From assembly GCA_018647445.1 (NCBI GenBank), contig JABGTE010000034.1:1-37142 (forward strand): a DNA stretch of 37,142 nucleotides. Direction: 5' to 3'. Origin of the DNA: Gammaproteobacteria bacterium. Lineage in GTDB: Bacteria > Pseudomonadota > Gammaproteobacteria > Pseudomonadales > Azotimanducaceae. This document shows positions 1-8,428 of this stretch, in pieces. Below the pieces are notes generated by a model. It ran no database searches. It saw nothing but the letters and a program-made list of their open reading frames with translations, and was not told the DNA's origin. A program made the position numbers and the translations under genes. Each line of letters begins with the position of its first letter. The first letter of the stretch is position 1.

Positions 1-2
1 AA

Positions 3-632
3 ACTGAGCTTGGCTTCAAAACCACCTTCGCCGCAACCCGGCTAAAACTCGCCCTATTTCGAGCCGATCGCCGAGATCAACAGATTAAAAGCTCATTCGT
101 TCGTCCCAGATCTGATGGTAGTACGGAATTTGTCGACTTCGTCGGCAATGCCGCAGAAGGCGTCAATCAAGGTATCGAAGTCGAGCTAGAACACCAACTT
201 TCGAATGCCTTTAGCCTCCGAGTTGCTGGCGGCCTACTCGATACGGTGTTTACCCAATTCATTAATGAGTTTGGTGAGGACCTAGGCGGTCGAGACCAAG
301 CCCAAGCCCCTCGCTACACGGGGAGTGTTGCGCTCAACTATCAGGCGACATCAACCTTTTTAAACCTAAGTATCGATGCGAAAGATGACTATTATTTCTC
401 TGATCGACATGCGGTTAAAAGCCGAGCCTACACCACGGCCAACGCAGCCTTTGGTTTAAGAAAACAAGCCTGGGAACTCACATTTTGGGGGCGCAACCTA
501 ACGGATCAAACAATCCTGACCCGAGGCTTTGGGAGCTTCGGTAATGATCCTCGAAAAGACTACGTCACCGAGCCCTATTATCAATTCGGCTCACCCAGGA
601 CACTCGGGGTCACCCTCGCTTTTGAGCCGTAA
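3..632 (+). CDS. TonB-dependent receptor, C-terminal part (probable thiamine/precursor uptake)
   Basis: This is the 3' end of an outer membrane TonB-dependent receptor. The frame is open from the first bases of the window, so the start, signal peptide and plug domain lie upstream. About 209 residues remain and show the alternating pattern of beta-barrel strands. Near residues 55-65 is the GVNQGIEVELEH segment typical of these receptors, and the C-terminal strand ends in LGVTLAFEP. A gene for a YkoF-like protein starts 50 bases downstream and is followed by a PnuC/PnuT permease. Thiamine-linked operons with an outer membrane receptor and pnuT are known in proteobacteria, so the substrate is probably thiamine or a precursor; that is inferred from context. 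A TPP riboswitch, if there is one, would lie upstream of this window. The family is certain, the substrate is not. Confidence 0.88.
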   Translation, partial: TELGFKTTFAATRLKLALFRADRRDQQIKSSFVRPRSDGSTEFVDFVGNAAEGVNQGIEVELEHQLSNAFSLRVAGGLLDTVFTQFINEFGEDLGGRDQAQAPRYTGSVALNYQATSTFLNLSIDAKDDYYFSDRHAVKSRAYTTANAAFGLRKQAWELTFWGRNLTDQTILTRGFGSFGNDPRKDYVTEPYYQFGSPRTLGVTLAFEP

Positions 633-682
633 TGCCCAAACCGAATGGAGACTCAACAGACTCGCTAAAAAGGCGTTAACCT

Positions 683-943
683 ATGAAGGCCAGTATCGAT
701 ATCAGTTTATATCCCTTGAACAAGGATTATCTTCCAGCCATTGATGCTTTCATCAAAGCGCTAAAGCAGTATCCGGACATCGACGTTGTTGAAAACGATT
801 TAACCACTCAAATTTTCGGAGATTTCGACGTGCTAATGGCCTGCTTACAAACGGAAATTCGAGGCAGCTTTCTCGAATTTGGACAAGGCGTTTTCACCTT
901 AAAAGTGCTTAGCGAGGATTTGAGACGAACCCTACATGACTGA
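683..943 (+). CDS. YkoF-like (thiamine/HMP-binding) small protein
   Basis: An 86-residue protein resembling one YkoF/MTH1187 ferredoxin-like domain. The N-terminus (MKASIDISLYPLNKDYLPAI) matches the family's first strand and helix, and TTQIFGDFDVLM matches the conserved loop around the ligand site. Bacillus YkoF binds thiamine or hydroxymethylpyrimidine. This protein has no signal peptide and is presumably cytoplasmic, so it may bind substrate delivered by the permease. An AAGG lies about 8 bases before the ATG. The gene overlaps the following permease gene by 8 bp, which suggests translational coupling. Its place between a TonB receptor and PnuT supports a thiamine role. The alternative is a general DUF77-type protein of unknown ligand. 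Confidence 0.78.
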   Translation: MKASIDISLYPLNKDYLPAIDAFIKALKQYPDIDVVENDLTTQIFGDFDVLMACLQTEIRGSFLEFGQGVFTLKVLSEDLRRTLHD

Positions 944-1535
944 GGTGCTCGAGCAATTTCTGAATGAACTCTTAGCCAGCTCAGCGCTAGAAATGTTCGC
1001 CGTCGGCCTAGCTTTGGCTTATCTCATACTCGCTGTTAGAGAAAATATTTGGTGTTGGGCGGCGGCGGCGACCTCAACCATGATCTACCTCTATCTCTTT
1101 TTTGATGTCACGCTATATGCTGAAAGCGCCTTGCAGGTGTACTACTTAGCCATGGCAGGATACGGCTACTATCAATGGCGGCATGGACCAAGGCAAGCCT
1201 TTAAACCCATTCGAAAATGGTCACTAAAACATCACAGCGCCGCCCTCCTCGCGATCTTCATTACCACCGGATTAGTGGGCGGTCTGCTGACCGAAACCGA
1301 CAGCCAAGCCCCTTTTCTTGATGCGTTCACAACCTGTGGCAGTTTGATCGCAACGTATATGGTGACCCAGAAAATATTGGAGAACTGGGGTTATTGGTTT
1401 GTCATCGACAGCGCATCGATTGTGCTCTACCTTGACCGAGGCTTGTACTTCACCGCCCTACTTTTTATGGTGTACTTGGTCATTATCATTTTCGGCTATC
1501 TTAGATGGTCTCGCGCCTTAGCCGACCAACGCTAA
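936..1535 (+). CDS. pnuT: PnuC/PnuT-family vitamin permease, likely thiamine
   Basis: A 199-residue inner membrane protein with about seven hydrophobic segments. The sequence follows the PnuC family (ribosyl nicotinamide and related transporters): an N-terminal helix ALAYLILAVRENIWCWAAAA, a Trp/Tyr-rich middle (YLAMAGYGYYQWRH), a helix with LLTETDSQAPFLDAFTTCGS, and WGYWFVIDSASIVLYLDRGL, a PnuC hallmark with aromatic and Asp residues. PnuC proteins are facilitators that trap substrate by cytoplasmic phosphorylation. The PnuT subgroup is assigned to thiamine because of its operons. Here the YkoF-like gene overlaps its start and a TonB receptor lies upstream, so thiamine is preferred over nicotinamide riboside. 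No thiamine kinase gene follows. The family is certain; PnuT rather than PnuC is inferred. Confidence 0.85.
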   Translation: MTEVLEQFLNELLASSALEMFAVGLALAYLILAVRENIWCWAAAATSTMIYLYLFFDVTLYAESALQVYYLAMAGYGYYQWRHGPRQAFKPIRKWSLKHHSAALLAIFITTGLVGGLLTETDSQAPFLDAFTTCGSLIATYMVTQKILENWGYWFVIDSASIVLYLDRGLYFTALLFMVYLVIIIFGYLRWSRALADQR

Positions 1536-1559
1536 TGACACCCAGTTAAGGCGCGCGTT

Positions 1560-2194
1560 ATGACGGTAAACAAACAACCAGCGCCATCATCATTCAAGCG
1601 TCTAGCTTATAATCACCTGCTGGTCATTAGTCTGGTGTTGACCCACACAGTTCAAGCAGCGCCAGCAAGCTCTACGATGACAGGACTCAGACCCTTGATC
1701 AGGGGCCAATGGGTCCTTGGCAGCGCCTATTAAACCTACATCTGGGAGCCCAACCAACAAACCGTCTTCGGAGACTCTTCTGTCATCTACAATGGCGAAA
1801 AATCCCTATGCGCCAAAGATCTTTAGTACTTTGACCCATCGAGCAACGCCATCAAAGGCGTGTTCGTTGCAGCGGACATGCCTTATACGGTTTTACATTA
1901 CCGATCACACGTCGAGGCAGACAGGCAGATCAGCGGGGTTACGAGTCTCGACATTCTCGGGAATAAAAGCCACTACCAAGAAACGATAACGCTTGCTCAA
2001 CCTGATCCCTATCGCTCGGAACTGACCGAGGCTGGGCAACCTGCCAGCATCATGAAGCCCGCATTTCACCCAGCACCCTGATGCTGCTCGGGTTAGAGAC
2101 TGAACACTGTTTGCTCGCCTTACCGACATCGACTGAACAACCTTTGGTCCTGTTTGCGCGTAATCTAAATGCCCAACAACCCAAACCTTTTTAA
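1560..2194 (+). pseudogene. Decayed gene for a secreted protein of about 210 residues
   Basis: An ATG at 1560 begins a frame with a plausible signal peptide (hydrophobic LLVISLVLTHT, cleavage near VQA-AP). Protein-like sequence continues in that frame through a TAA at 1731 and a TAG at 1824 to about 2050. The text across the stops is coherent: ...WVLGSAY*TYIWEPNQQ and ...LCAKDL*YFDPSSNAIKG. The second stop could come from a TGG, giving DLWYFDP. Near 2055 the coding-like sequence moves to another frame (RISPSTLMLLGLETEHCLL) that ends with a TAA at 2192. Two nonsense changes and one probable frameshift make this a pseudogene. The family is not recognised; the order of features loosely recalls DUF1579-like small lipid-binding or beta-barrel proteins. 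It could alternatively be fortuitous non-coding sequence. Confidence 0.5.
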
Positions 2195-2260
2195 GTGCGT
2201 GCGGTCCTTCACCGCTGGGCGCTCGGCCTTTTACGCGCTTCGCAATTTGCACGCAAAAAA

Positions 2261-2286
2261 AAGGGCGCCTAAGCGCCCTTTTTTAT
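2261..2286. terminator. Bidirectional rho-independent terminator
   Basis: A perfect 8-bp inverted repeat, AAGGGCGC with GCGCCCTT around a CTAA loop (2261-2280), is flanked by an A run on the left and a T run on the right. It can act in both directions: rightward for the vitamin uptake operon and its pseudogene remnant, leftward for the porin gene ending at 2309. Confidence 0.9.
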
Positions 2287-2308
2287 CGACAACCTGAGTG
2301 ATGAATCC

Positions 2309-2941
2309 TTAGAAAGATTTGCCCACGGAAAAGACCAGCGCTTGGCTCTCTCCGTCGGCTTGGTCGCCCAAATCATCGGAGAAGATAAATGCAACGCCTA
2401 AATCGATATCCGAGACGGTTGTTCCATAACCCAGTTCAACGTAATCGCCATCGAAGTCCTTTCCGAATGATCCGTACGTACCGTAAAGGCCACCCTCGGT
2501 CTCAAATCCTAACTCTAAGAAATCATAATCGGCAGGCGCACCATTCCCGTCCCACTCGCCGGACGAGTAGCCTAAACTGAAAGCACCGAAACCCAATCCA
2601 AGATTGATTTCCTCGTACGTGTCATCAAAGTCTCCGGTGTAGTAGTACCCAGTAAAACCGATACTGCCGGTTAATCCCGCCTCAGTCTCAAAGCCATAAC
2701 CTCCATACAAGTCGACTTCTAGGCCGTCACCGACATCCGCTGTCCAAGCACCCGCATAAAAGCCGTTGGTTTCAAGATCAACGCCTGCGCTAGCGCTCGA
2801 TTCCTTTTGAAGGATTCCCCGATAGTAATATTCACTGGCAAAACCAATATTATAAGACACGTCTGCAGCAACGGCATGCGTACCAGCAAAAGCACTGACA
2901 GCGATCAGGCCACCCAAGACGTTGCGTGTAAAATTTTTCAT
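2309..2941 (-). CDS. TorF-family putative porin
   Basis: A 210-residue outer membrane protein of the TorF family (TIGR02001, Gcw_chp). An N-terminal signal peptide (LGGLIAVSAFAGTHAVAA) is followed by the family's opening strand VSYNIGFASEYYYRGI. Alternating aromatic/glycine strands follow (DLYGGYGF, GYYYTGDFDD, DYDFLELGFETEGGLYGTYG), and the C-terminus ends in a Phe (VFSVGKSF), as needed for Bam recognition. ATG at 2941 is chosen because GGAGAG lies 5 bases upstream; a TTG one codon earlier is less likely. The gene stands alone on the minus strand with the terminator just after it. The transported compound is not known, and abundant glycine, aspartate and tyrosine are normal for the family. 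Confidence 0.87.
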   Translation of the reverse strand: MKNFTRNVLGGLIAVSAFAGTHAVAADVSYNIGFASEYYYRGILQKESSASAGVDLETNGFYAGAWTADVGDGLEVDLYGGYGFETEAGLTGSIGFTGYYYTGDFDDTYEEINLGLGFGAFSLGYSSGEWDGNGAPADYDFLELGFETEGGLYGTYGSFGKDFDGDYVELGYGTTVSDIDLGVAFIFSDDLGDQADGESQALVFSVGKSF

Positions 2942-3414
2942 CAATTCTCTCCATTTTATTGATTAACTGTTTAGTCTCACCCTCTTCGAGGTGAACGAAT
3001 CGGATCGGCATGCACGCCTCACGGTTCCACACTAGGTAAAGCAATCGTCAGGCCAACTTTTCACTCAAAGCAATCATGCGGTATAACCATCCTTATAGGC
3101 CCATAGGCTTTTTTAAGGCACGATAAGAATGCACAACGATGAAACATTTTAGGCTATTTGCCCCAGAATGGCGCACAAAGGGTGAATCAACCCGCTTGCA
3201 ACCGCTAGGTCACTCGCGTTACCTTTTGATGGACCGGTTTGAGGAATAACGACCATGGCGGTTTCTAGCGGGAGGCCGAAATCCGGCCCTAACATCCCGC
3301 AGACTTCGCATTGGAAAGTTCCCTATCCCGGTCAGCGCGGCAGATCAGTATGTTCATTTAACGCGTTTTAGGGCCGCCGCGCGATCCTCGCCTTCATCTA
3401 TGGAGCCATGCGTC
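2942..3414. other. Intergenic region between divergent genes
   Basis: About 470 bases separate the porin start (minus) from the acyl-CoA ligase start (plus), so promoters for both are expected here. I see no tRNA, no convincing small gene and no strong hairpin with a T run. Short open frames in it lack ribosome sites and family resemblance. Confidence 0.5.
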
Positions 3415-4938
3415 ATGATCCCCAGCCACTACCCATCTGAAAAACCGGCCATTATTATGGCTGGTTCCGGGCAAACCATCACGTTCGGAGAAGTTGAAAC
3501 CATCTCGAATCAATTCGCACACTTAATGCGCAGCCATGGCCTTAAGCGCGGTGACACGATCGCGCTGTGTCTTGAAAACCACGCCTACTTTCTACCCATC
3601 TGCTGGGGTGCACTCCGAGCTGGCTTGTATTTTACAGCTATCAGCTATCGGTTAGCGGCCGCCGAAGTGCTGTATATCGTTAACGATTGTCGAGCGCAGG
3701 TGCTAATCACCTCAAAGTTGTTGACGGACACTTTTGAGCGCTTTTATCCCGATTTGGTTGGGGATCCCGCCTGTTTCATGCTCGATGGAGAACACCCGAA
3801 TGCCCCGAGGCTTCTGGACGCCCTGGCGGACCAACCTAAAACACCCATCATCGATGAGTTCTACGGGCAAAGTTTACTTTACAGCAGCGGCACCACTGGG
3901 CGGCCTAAAGGCGTTAAGAAACCGCTCTTCGAAGCACCGTTTGGCGCCGAAACCAGCCTCTTTCAGGCTGCGCAAAGTCGGTATGACTTTGGCGAAGATA
4001 CCGTGTATCTATCGCCGGCTCCGCTTTACCATGCAGCCCCCTTAGGCTTCACCATGAATGTCCTGCGCTATGGCGGTTGTGTGATCGTTATGCCCCAGTT
4101 TGATCCTGAAACCGCACTACAACTGCTCCAAGATCATAACGTCACCCATGCCCAGTTTGTGCCGACCATGTTCGTCCGCATGCTCAAACTCTCGGATGAC
4201 AGAAAAAGCTTGTACAACTTTCCAGACCTGCGCTGCGCGATTCACGCCGCCGCACCCTGTCCTGTTAGTATCAAGCATCAAATGATCGATTGGTGGGGAC
4301 CGATTATCTGCGAATATTATGCCGGCACGGAAGGCAATGGCTCGACGTTTATCAGCGCTGAAGAATGGCTCGCGCACCCTGGCTCGGTTGGCCGAGCTGC
4401 AAATGATTGCCAGATCCATATCCTCGACGATTTGGGACAAGAACTGCCGAAGGGCGCGCAAGGCGGCGTGTATTTTGAAGGCGGCGGCCAATTTGAGTAT
4501 CTAAACGATCCCGAAAAAACAGCAAGCTCACACCATGCCAACGGTTGGTCGACCTTGGGCGATATTGGTTATCTTGATGACGACGGCTACTTGTACCTCA
4601 CCGATCGAAAGTCTTTCATGATCATTTCTGGCGGCGTTAACATCTACCCGCAGGAAGCTGAAAACGTCTTGATCACGCATCCCTTGGTCGCGGATGTCGC
4701 CGTTTTTGGGGTGCCGAATGAGGAGTTTGGAGAGGAAGTCAAAGCGGTGGTCCAGCCCATGAGCCTAGCCGATGCAGGCCCTAACCTTGCGGCAGAGCTC
4801 ATCGCGTACGCACGATCACAAATCGCACATTTAAAGTGCCCTAAGACAGTCGACTTTCTTGAAGTTCTGCCGCGGCACCCTACCGGCAAACTCTATAAAA
4901 GACTCTTAAAAGATACTTATTGGCAGAAACCTTTATGA
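3415..4938 (+). CDS. AMP-dependent acyl-CoA synthetase (ligase)
   Basis: A 507-residue member of the ANL superfamily, which activates a carboxylic acid to its CoA thioester via an acyl-adenylate. The P-loop motif YSSGTTGRPKG is at residues 156-166, followed by the adenylate-binding YAGTEGNG, then GWSTLGDIGYLDDDGYLYL and DRKSFMIISGGVNIYPQE at the domain hinge, and the C-terminal catalytic lysine in PTGKLYKRLL. All core motifs are present. ATG at 3415 is chosen because GGAG sits 9 bases before it; an in-frame ATG at 3400 has no good site. The next gene, a CoA-transferase, begins inside the stop codon (ATGA). The substrate is unknown. The sequence type is close to fatty acid, bile acid or crotonobetaine-type ligases, and the CoA-transferase partner fits a dedicated carboxylate degradation pathway. 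Confidence 0.93.
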   Translation: MIPSHYPSEKPAIIMAGSGQTITFGEVETISNQFAHLMRSHGLKRGDTIALCLENHAYFLPICWGALRAGLYFTAISYRLAAAEVLYIVNDCRAQVLITSKLLTDTFERFYPDLVGDPACFMLDGEHPNAPRLLDALADQPKTPIIDEFYGQSLLYSSGTTGRPKGVKKPLFEAPFGAETSLFQAAQSRYDFGEDTVYLSPAPLYHAAPLGFTMNVLRYGGCVIVMPQFDPETALQLLQDHNVTHAQFVPTMFVRMLKLSDDRKSLYNFPDLRCAIHAAAPCPVSIKHQMIDWWGPIICEYYAGTEGNGSTFISAEEWLAHPGSVGRAANDCQIHILDDLGQELPKGAQGGVYFEGGGQFEYLNDPEKTASSHHANGWSTLGDIGYLDDDGYLYLTDRKSFMIISGGVNIYPQEAENVLITHPLVADVAVFGVPNEEFGEEVKAVVQPMSLADAGPNLAAELIAYARSQIAHLKCPKTVDFLEVLPRHPTGKLYKRLLKDTYWQKPL

Positions 4939-6134
4939 CTCAGGCGTTCAGCGGCATTCAGATCCTAGATTTCACCCAAGTTTTTGCGGGCCCCTTTGCC
5001 GTGATGCAATTGGCGCTACTTGGTGCAGACGTCATAAAAATAGAGCAACCCGGCACCGGTGACCAGACTCGTGGACTCATGAATGCGAGTAACGATCAAA
5101 GTCAATCGCCTTCATTCCTCACTATGAACGCCAATAAACGCAGTCTGACGCTTAATTTAAAGTCGCCTGAGGCTGTCGACTTAATCAAACAACTCATTGA
5201 GACCACTGACGTTGTGGTTGAAAACTTTAAAGCCGGGACCATGACCAAACTTGGACTAGATTATGAGTGCTTAAAAGCCTTTAAACCCGATCTAATTTAC
5301 TGCTCAATTACCGGATACGGCCAGTCGGGCCCGAAAGCTGGCGAAGCAGCTTATGATGGCGCGATTCAAGCTGCCTCTGGCATGATGTCACAGAACGGGC
5401 ACCTAAGCAGTGGCCCCACTCGAACAGGCTTTATGCCGGTTGATATGGCAACCGCGCTTAGCACGGCCTTTGCAATTTCAGCATCGCTACATCGCAAGGC
5501 CACAACCGGGCTTGGACAATATATCGATAGCTCAATGCTTGATACGGCAATCGTAATGCAGGCGTCGCAGTTTAGTAACTATTTGAATCAGGGCCAACTA
5601 TTGGGGCTTCAAGGTAATGCCTCACCAACCGGACAACCCACTGCTAACGTATTCCCCACCCAAGACGGGTTTATACAAATTACAGCGCTCAAACAAAACC
5701 AGATTGAGCAACTCTTCGATGCGCTCGAATGTTCCGAACGCCTAAAGGAATCCGCCTTTAATGATCCTTTGCAACGAAAACAAAACCCGGCAGTGGTCAA
5801 CGCCCTGCTCTGTGAAAAACTTCAAGGCAAGACAACGCATGCTTGGATGAACATTCTGCCTAAGAAAGGCATCCCGACAGCCGAAGTTAAAACGATTCCC
5901 GAGGTACTCGAAGATCCGCAACTACTCGTGCGGGAAGTGATTGAACAGGTGGCGCCAACAGACGCTAACGCCGAATCCATTCACATCATAAAAGCGGGCT
6001 ATGCTGCCGATCAGGATGGACCCTCCATTACTCGGCCACCACCCAAGCTCGGCGAGCATACACAAGAGATCTTGCTCTCGTTGAATCTGACGTCAAGCGA
6101 GATCGATACGCTCCGATCGCTAGGGGTCATCTGA
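4935..6134 (+). CDS. Family III CoA-transferase (CaiB/BaiF/Frc type)
   Basis: A 399-residue CoA-transferase that moves CoA between carboxylic acids. The N-terminus has the family signature GIQILDFTQVFAGPFAVMQLALLGADVIKIEQP. Asp170 in GFMPVDMATA corresponds to the catalytic aspartate of CaiB (about 169). The region GYGQSGPKAGEAAYD is also typical. ATG at 4935 overlaps the previous stop (ATGA), so the pair is translationally coupled; an upstream TTG at 4920 is less likely. Together with the ligase, this suggests initial activation of one acid by ATP and then recycling of CoA from a product to a new substrate. The substrate cannot be told from sequence. A short weak AAACGT/ACGTTT inverted repeat (6147-6163) follows the stop. 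Confidence 0.93.
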   Translation: MTQAFSGIQILDFTQVFAGPFAVMQLALLGADVIKIEQPGTGDQTRGLMNASNDQSQSPSFLTMNANKRSLTLNLKSPEAVDLIKQLIETTDVVVENFKAGTMTKLGLDYECLKAFKPDLIYCSITGYGQSGPKAGEAAYDGAIQAASGMMSQNGHLSSGPTRTGFMPVDMATALSTAFAISASLHRKATTGLGQYIDSSMLDTAIVMQASQFSNYLNQGQLLGLQGNASPTGQPTANVFPTQDGFIQITALKQNQIEQLFDALECSERLKESAFNDPLQRKQNPAVVNALLCEKLQGKTTHAWMNILPKKGIPTAEVKTIPEVLEDPQLLVREVIEQVAPTDANAESIHIIKAGYAADQDGPSITRPPPKLGEHTQEILLSLNLTSSEIDTLRSLGVI

Positions 6135-6169
6135 TACCCACAGATAAAACGTTTTAAACGTTTAGCGCG

Positions 6170-6559
6170 CTAACCATCGCCAAACAAATCCTTTAATTTC
6201 TGATCCAGTTCATCATGACCTCCTATTACTTGAGAGTCTTCCTCGAAGGCGTCGACTGCCAATTCATCCTCAAACAGAGCGGACAATGCCGCACTCGTAT
6301 CTGATTTATCTGGCTGCGGCGACACTCGCCGAACCGGCTCGCCAGGACTAAAGAAATCACAAAAATTGGCATTGGCTTTCTCGAGCGGCGGATCCGCCCG
6401 ATCTTCTTGGCACGTCGAGCGATGGCTTATGTCAAAGGCTCGACACATATAACAGCACCGGATCGGCTCGAAGCACCCCTGGCATACCGCTTGCCTCGAG
6501 ATCGGCCTTGGCTCATCGCTTAAGTCTCTCCGGCACTGCCAGCACGTTAATTTGGCCAT
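6170..6559 (-). CDS. Cysteine-rich, probable zinc-binding protein of unknown function
   Basis: A 129-residue protein with an N-terminal zinc-ribbon-like half: CWQC near residue 5, CQGC near residue 27, CCYMC near residue 34, then a further Cys/His set (DISHRSTC). The C-terminal half is acidic and low in complexity (FEDELAVDAFEEDSQ) and ends in HDELDQKLKDLFGDG. ATG at 6559 has GAGGA about 7 bases upstream; longer frames begin inside the preceding gene. It begins 10 bases after the DUF169 gene and so is probably co-transcribed with it and possibly rpoH. No transmembrane segment is seen. I do not recognise a named family. Confidence 0.75.
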   Translation of the reverse strand: MAKLTCWQCRRDLSDEPRPISRQAVCQGCFEPIRCCYMCRAFDISHRSTCQEDRADPPLEKANANFCDFFSPGEPVRRVSPQPDKSDTSAALSALFEDELAVDAFEEDSQVIGGHDELDQKLKDLFGDG

Positions 6560-6569
6560 CACACAGTCC

Positions 6570-7361
6570 TCAGGTCTCTGAGTAACTAATGCCCATTCCA
6601 GCCCGGACATCATTGTTCACACCATATTGTGGAATCGGATACCGCAGACCATTTTTAGATAGCGCTTCGAGCCCGGCAATGACTTTGGGCAGAAAGCTCG
6701 GCGGAATTGCCATCAGTAACTCATCCTCCATCACGCCGCCATAGCGTCTTTCAGCAAAACACGGGATCGAAAGACTTGGCTCACCCGTTTTTAAAGCGCG
6801 ACCCCAAGAGTCTGCGCAAGCAGACTCCCCCACACAGCCCCAATCCAATTTTTTATAGCCCGTCCATTGCAGACCATTAATAAACAGAATCATTTGGGCG
6901 GGCGTTGCATAAATGAGACAAATGTCCGGCGGGTTCAACCTACCCGAAGCCAGAGGAGAAACTGCCATGGCTTCAAACTGCCCAAAGGCAACGACATCCA
7001 TACTGGCTTGGTGTTTTGCAGCCTCGGCTTGGTCCTTGAACCAAACCCCTGCCATTTTATCGCCCGATAACCAGCGCTCATCGCGTGGATGTAGTCCGAT
7101 CACCGTGCCGCATTGCGCGCCCACCAAGTCTTCCATCGTAATGCCAACGGTCCAACCATTACGGCTGGCTTGTCCAACGACTTGGTCGGTGGTGTGAACG
7201 TTGCTAGGTCGTCTAATTTTAGGAATCGCTTCCATTTCCGCGCGATTTGGAAACAGTTTCATCCCGATGGGCGTGGTTCGGAGCCTGAGTAAACGATTGA
7301 GGCCGTCAACGACAGCTGCGCCGTCAAAATCAGTGTCGGTTGAAATTATTTGATCTGTCAT
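6570..7361 (-). CDS. DUF169 family protein
   Basis: A 263-residue protein matching DUF169 (COG2043). The family pattern is visible: LRLRTTPIGMKLFPN near residue 25, a middle AQCGTVIGLHP, LASGRLNPPDICLIYATPAQMILFINGLQW, then WGCVGESACADSWGRALKTGEPSLSIPCFAERRYGG and LLMAIPPSFLPKVIAGLEAL. Several conserved cysteines (CG, GESACADS, PCF) could bind metal or a cofactor, but no reaction is established for the family. ATG at 7361 has AAGGA about 8 bases upstream. The gene lies 62 bases after rpoH and 10 bases before the cysteine-rich gene, so the three may form one transcript. The family is clear and the function unknown. Confidence 0.9.
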   Translation of the reverse strand: MTDQIISTDTDFDGAAVVDGLNRLLRLRTTPIGMKLFPNRAEMEAIPKIRRPSNVHTTDQVVGQASRNGWTVGITMEDLVGAQCGTVIGLHPRDERWLSGDKMAGVWFKDQAEAAKHQASMDVVAFGQFEAMAVSPLASGRLNPPDICLIYATPAQMILFINGLQWTGYKKLDWGCVGESACADSWGRALKTGEPSLSIPCFAERRYGGVMEDELLMAIPPSFLPKVIAGLEALSKNGLRYPIPQYGVNNDVRAGMGISYSET

Positions 7362-7423
7362 CGCGCACGGTTCCTTGGGTTGAAGCAACACCTTACCGCG
7401 ACTTTGCCAAGACCGAAAAGCGT

Positions 7424-8269
7424 TTAGCTTGCCATATTATGCCTAAGCTTTTTTAGAGCTTGCGATTCTAATTGCCGAACCCGTTCAATCGAGATACCAA
7501 AGCGTTCTGCAAACACTTTAAGCGCTAACTTTTCGTCACTCAACCAGCGGCCCTGTACAATTTGGCGCGAGCGATCATCCAGCTGCTTTAAGGCGTGCCT
7601 GAGTCCACTCGCATCAGTCGCCTCGGACTCTGAGTCAGCAACAATGTCTAGAGGATCCAGGCTATCACTTTGCAAATACAATTCTGGCGCAGATAAGTCA
7701 TCGTCATCGCGTTTTTCAAAAGATTGGTCCTGTCGACTCAAGCGCTGATCCATCTCGATAACATCGGCCTCAGAAACATCGAGCAGGGTCGCAATTCTTT
7801 TTGCCTCCGGGCGGTCAATCAGCCCCGATGCCCGCTTATTTTTGCGCAGATTAAAGAACAACTTTCGCTGCGCCTTGGTCGTTGCGACCTTCACCAGTTT
7901 CCAGTTCTTTAAAATATAGTCATGTATTTCGGCCTTGATCCAATGTACGGCAAAGGTCAACAGTCGTAGCTTGCGTTCAGGGTCAAACTTCTTAACCGAT
8001 TGCATGAGCCCAACGTTACCTTGCTGAATAAGATCTTCAAGCGGCAAGCCATAACCCGAATATTGCTTGGCGATATACACAACATAACGAAGATGGGCCA
8101 TGACCAATGCTCGGGCGGCACTAATATTGTCACCGCCTTTAAATGTCTCGAACAAGGTGACTTCTTCTTCACGGGTCAATTTAGGAATACGGTGCACCGC
8201 GTCTAGATAGGCATATAGTGACTGCCCACTCAAAACCGGGATCATTGGCGTCTTCAGTGTCAATTCCAT
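7424..8269 (-). CDS. rpoH: RNA polymerase heat-shock sigma factor RpoH (sigma-32)
   Basis: A 281-residue group 3 sigma factor. Region 2 is at about residues 50-120 (AHLRYVVYIAKQYSGYGLPLEDLIQQGNVGLM), with LLTFAVHWIKAEIHDYIL for -10 recognition. The RpoH box, KNWKLVKVATTKAQRKLFFN, is at 121-140 and is diagnostic of sigma-32. Region 4 with a helix-turn-helix (AERFGISIERVRQLESQALKKLR) is at about 254-276. Length equals that of E. coli RpoH (284). ATG at 8269 is chosen because GGAGG lies 6 bases before it; a TTG one codon upstream is less likely. It is not beside ftsEX as in enterics; here it is divergent from an MTH1-like NUDIX gene and followed by a DUF169 gene. A second rpoH elsewhere in the genome cannot be excluded. 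Confidence 0.95.
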   Translation of the reverse strand: MELTLKTPMIPVLSGQSLYAYLDAVHRIPKLTREEEVTLFETFKGGDNISAARALVMAHLRYVVYIAKQYSGYGLPLEDLIQQGNVGLMQSVKKFDPERKLRLLTFAVHWIKAEIHDYILKNWKLVKVATTKAQRKLFFNLRKNKRASGLIDRPEAKRIATLLDVSEADVIEMDQRLSRQDQSFEKRDDDDLSAPELYLQSDSLDPLDIVADSESEATDASGLRHALKQLDDRSRQIVQGRWLSDEKLALKVFAERFGISIERVRQLESQALKKLRHNMAS

Positions 8270-8428
8270 CAAACACCTCCAGGGGGTGCGTTTTAACGAT
8301 ACACAACCTATCTAAGGCTAAGTTGGTAATATTCAAGTCCCAACAACAGTTTTTTTCAATCATTGGGCACAATAAATCGAGATAGAACTCGCCTAGAAGA
8401 GAATAACAATACTTATCAATAACTTAGA

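Noticed and set aside
1905-2252. Minus-strand gene of 115 residues
   Set aside because: It lies opposite the pseudogene, ends without a ribosome site, and shows no family resemblance.
6147-6163. Terminator after the CoA-transferase
   Set aside because: The AAACGT/ACGTTT stem is only 6 bp and A/T-rich, with no proper T run after it; it is too weak to list.
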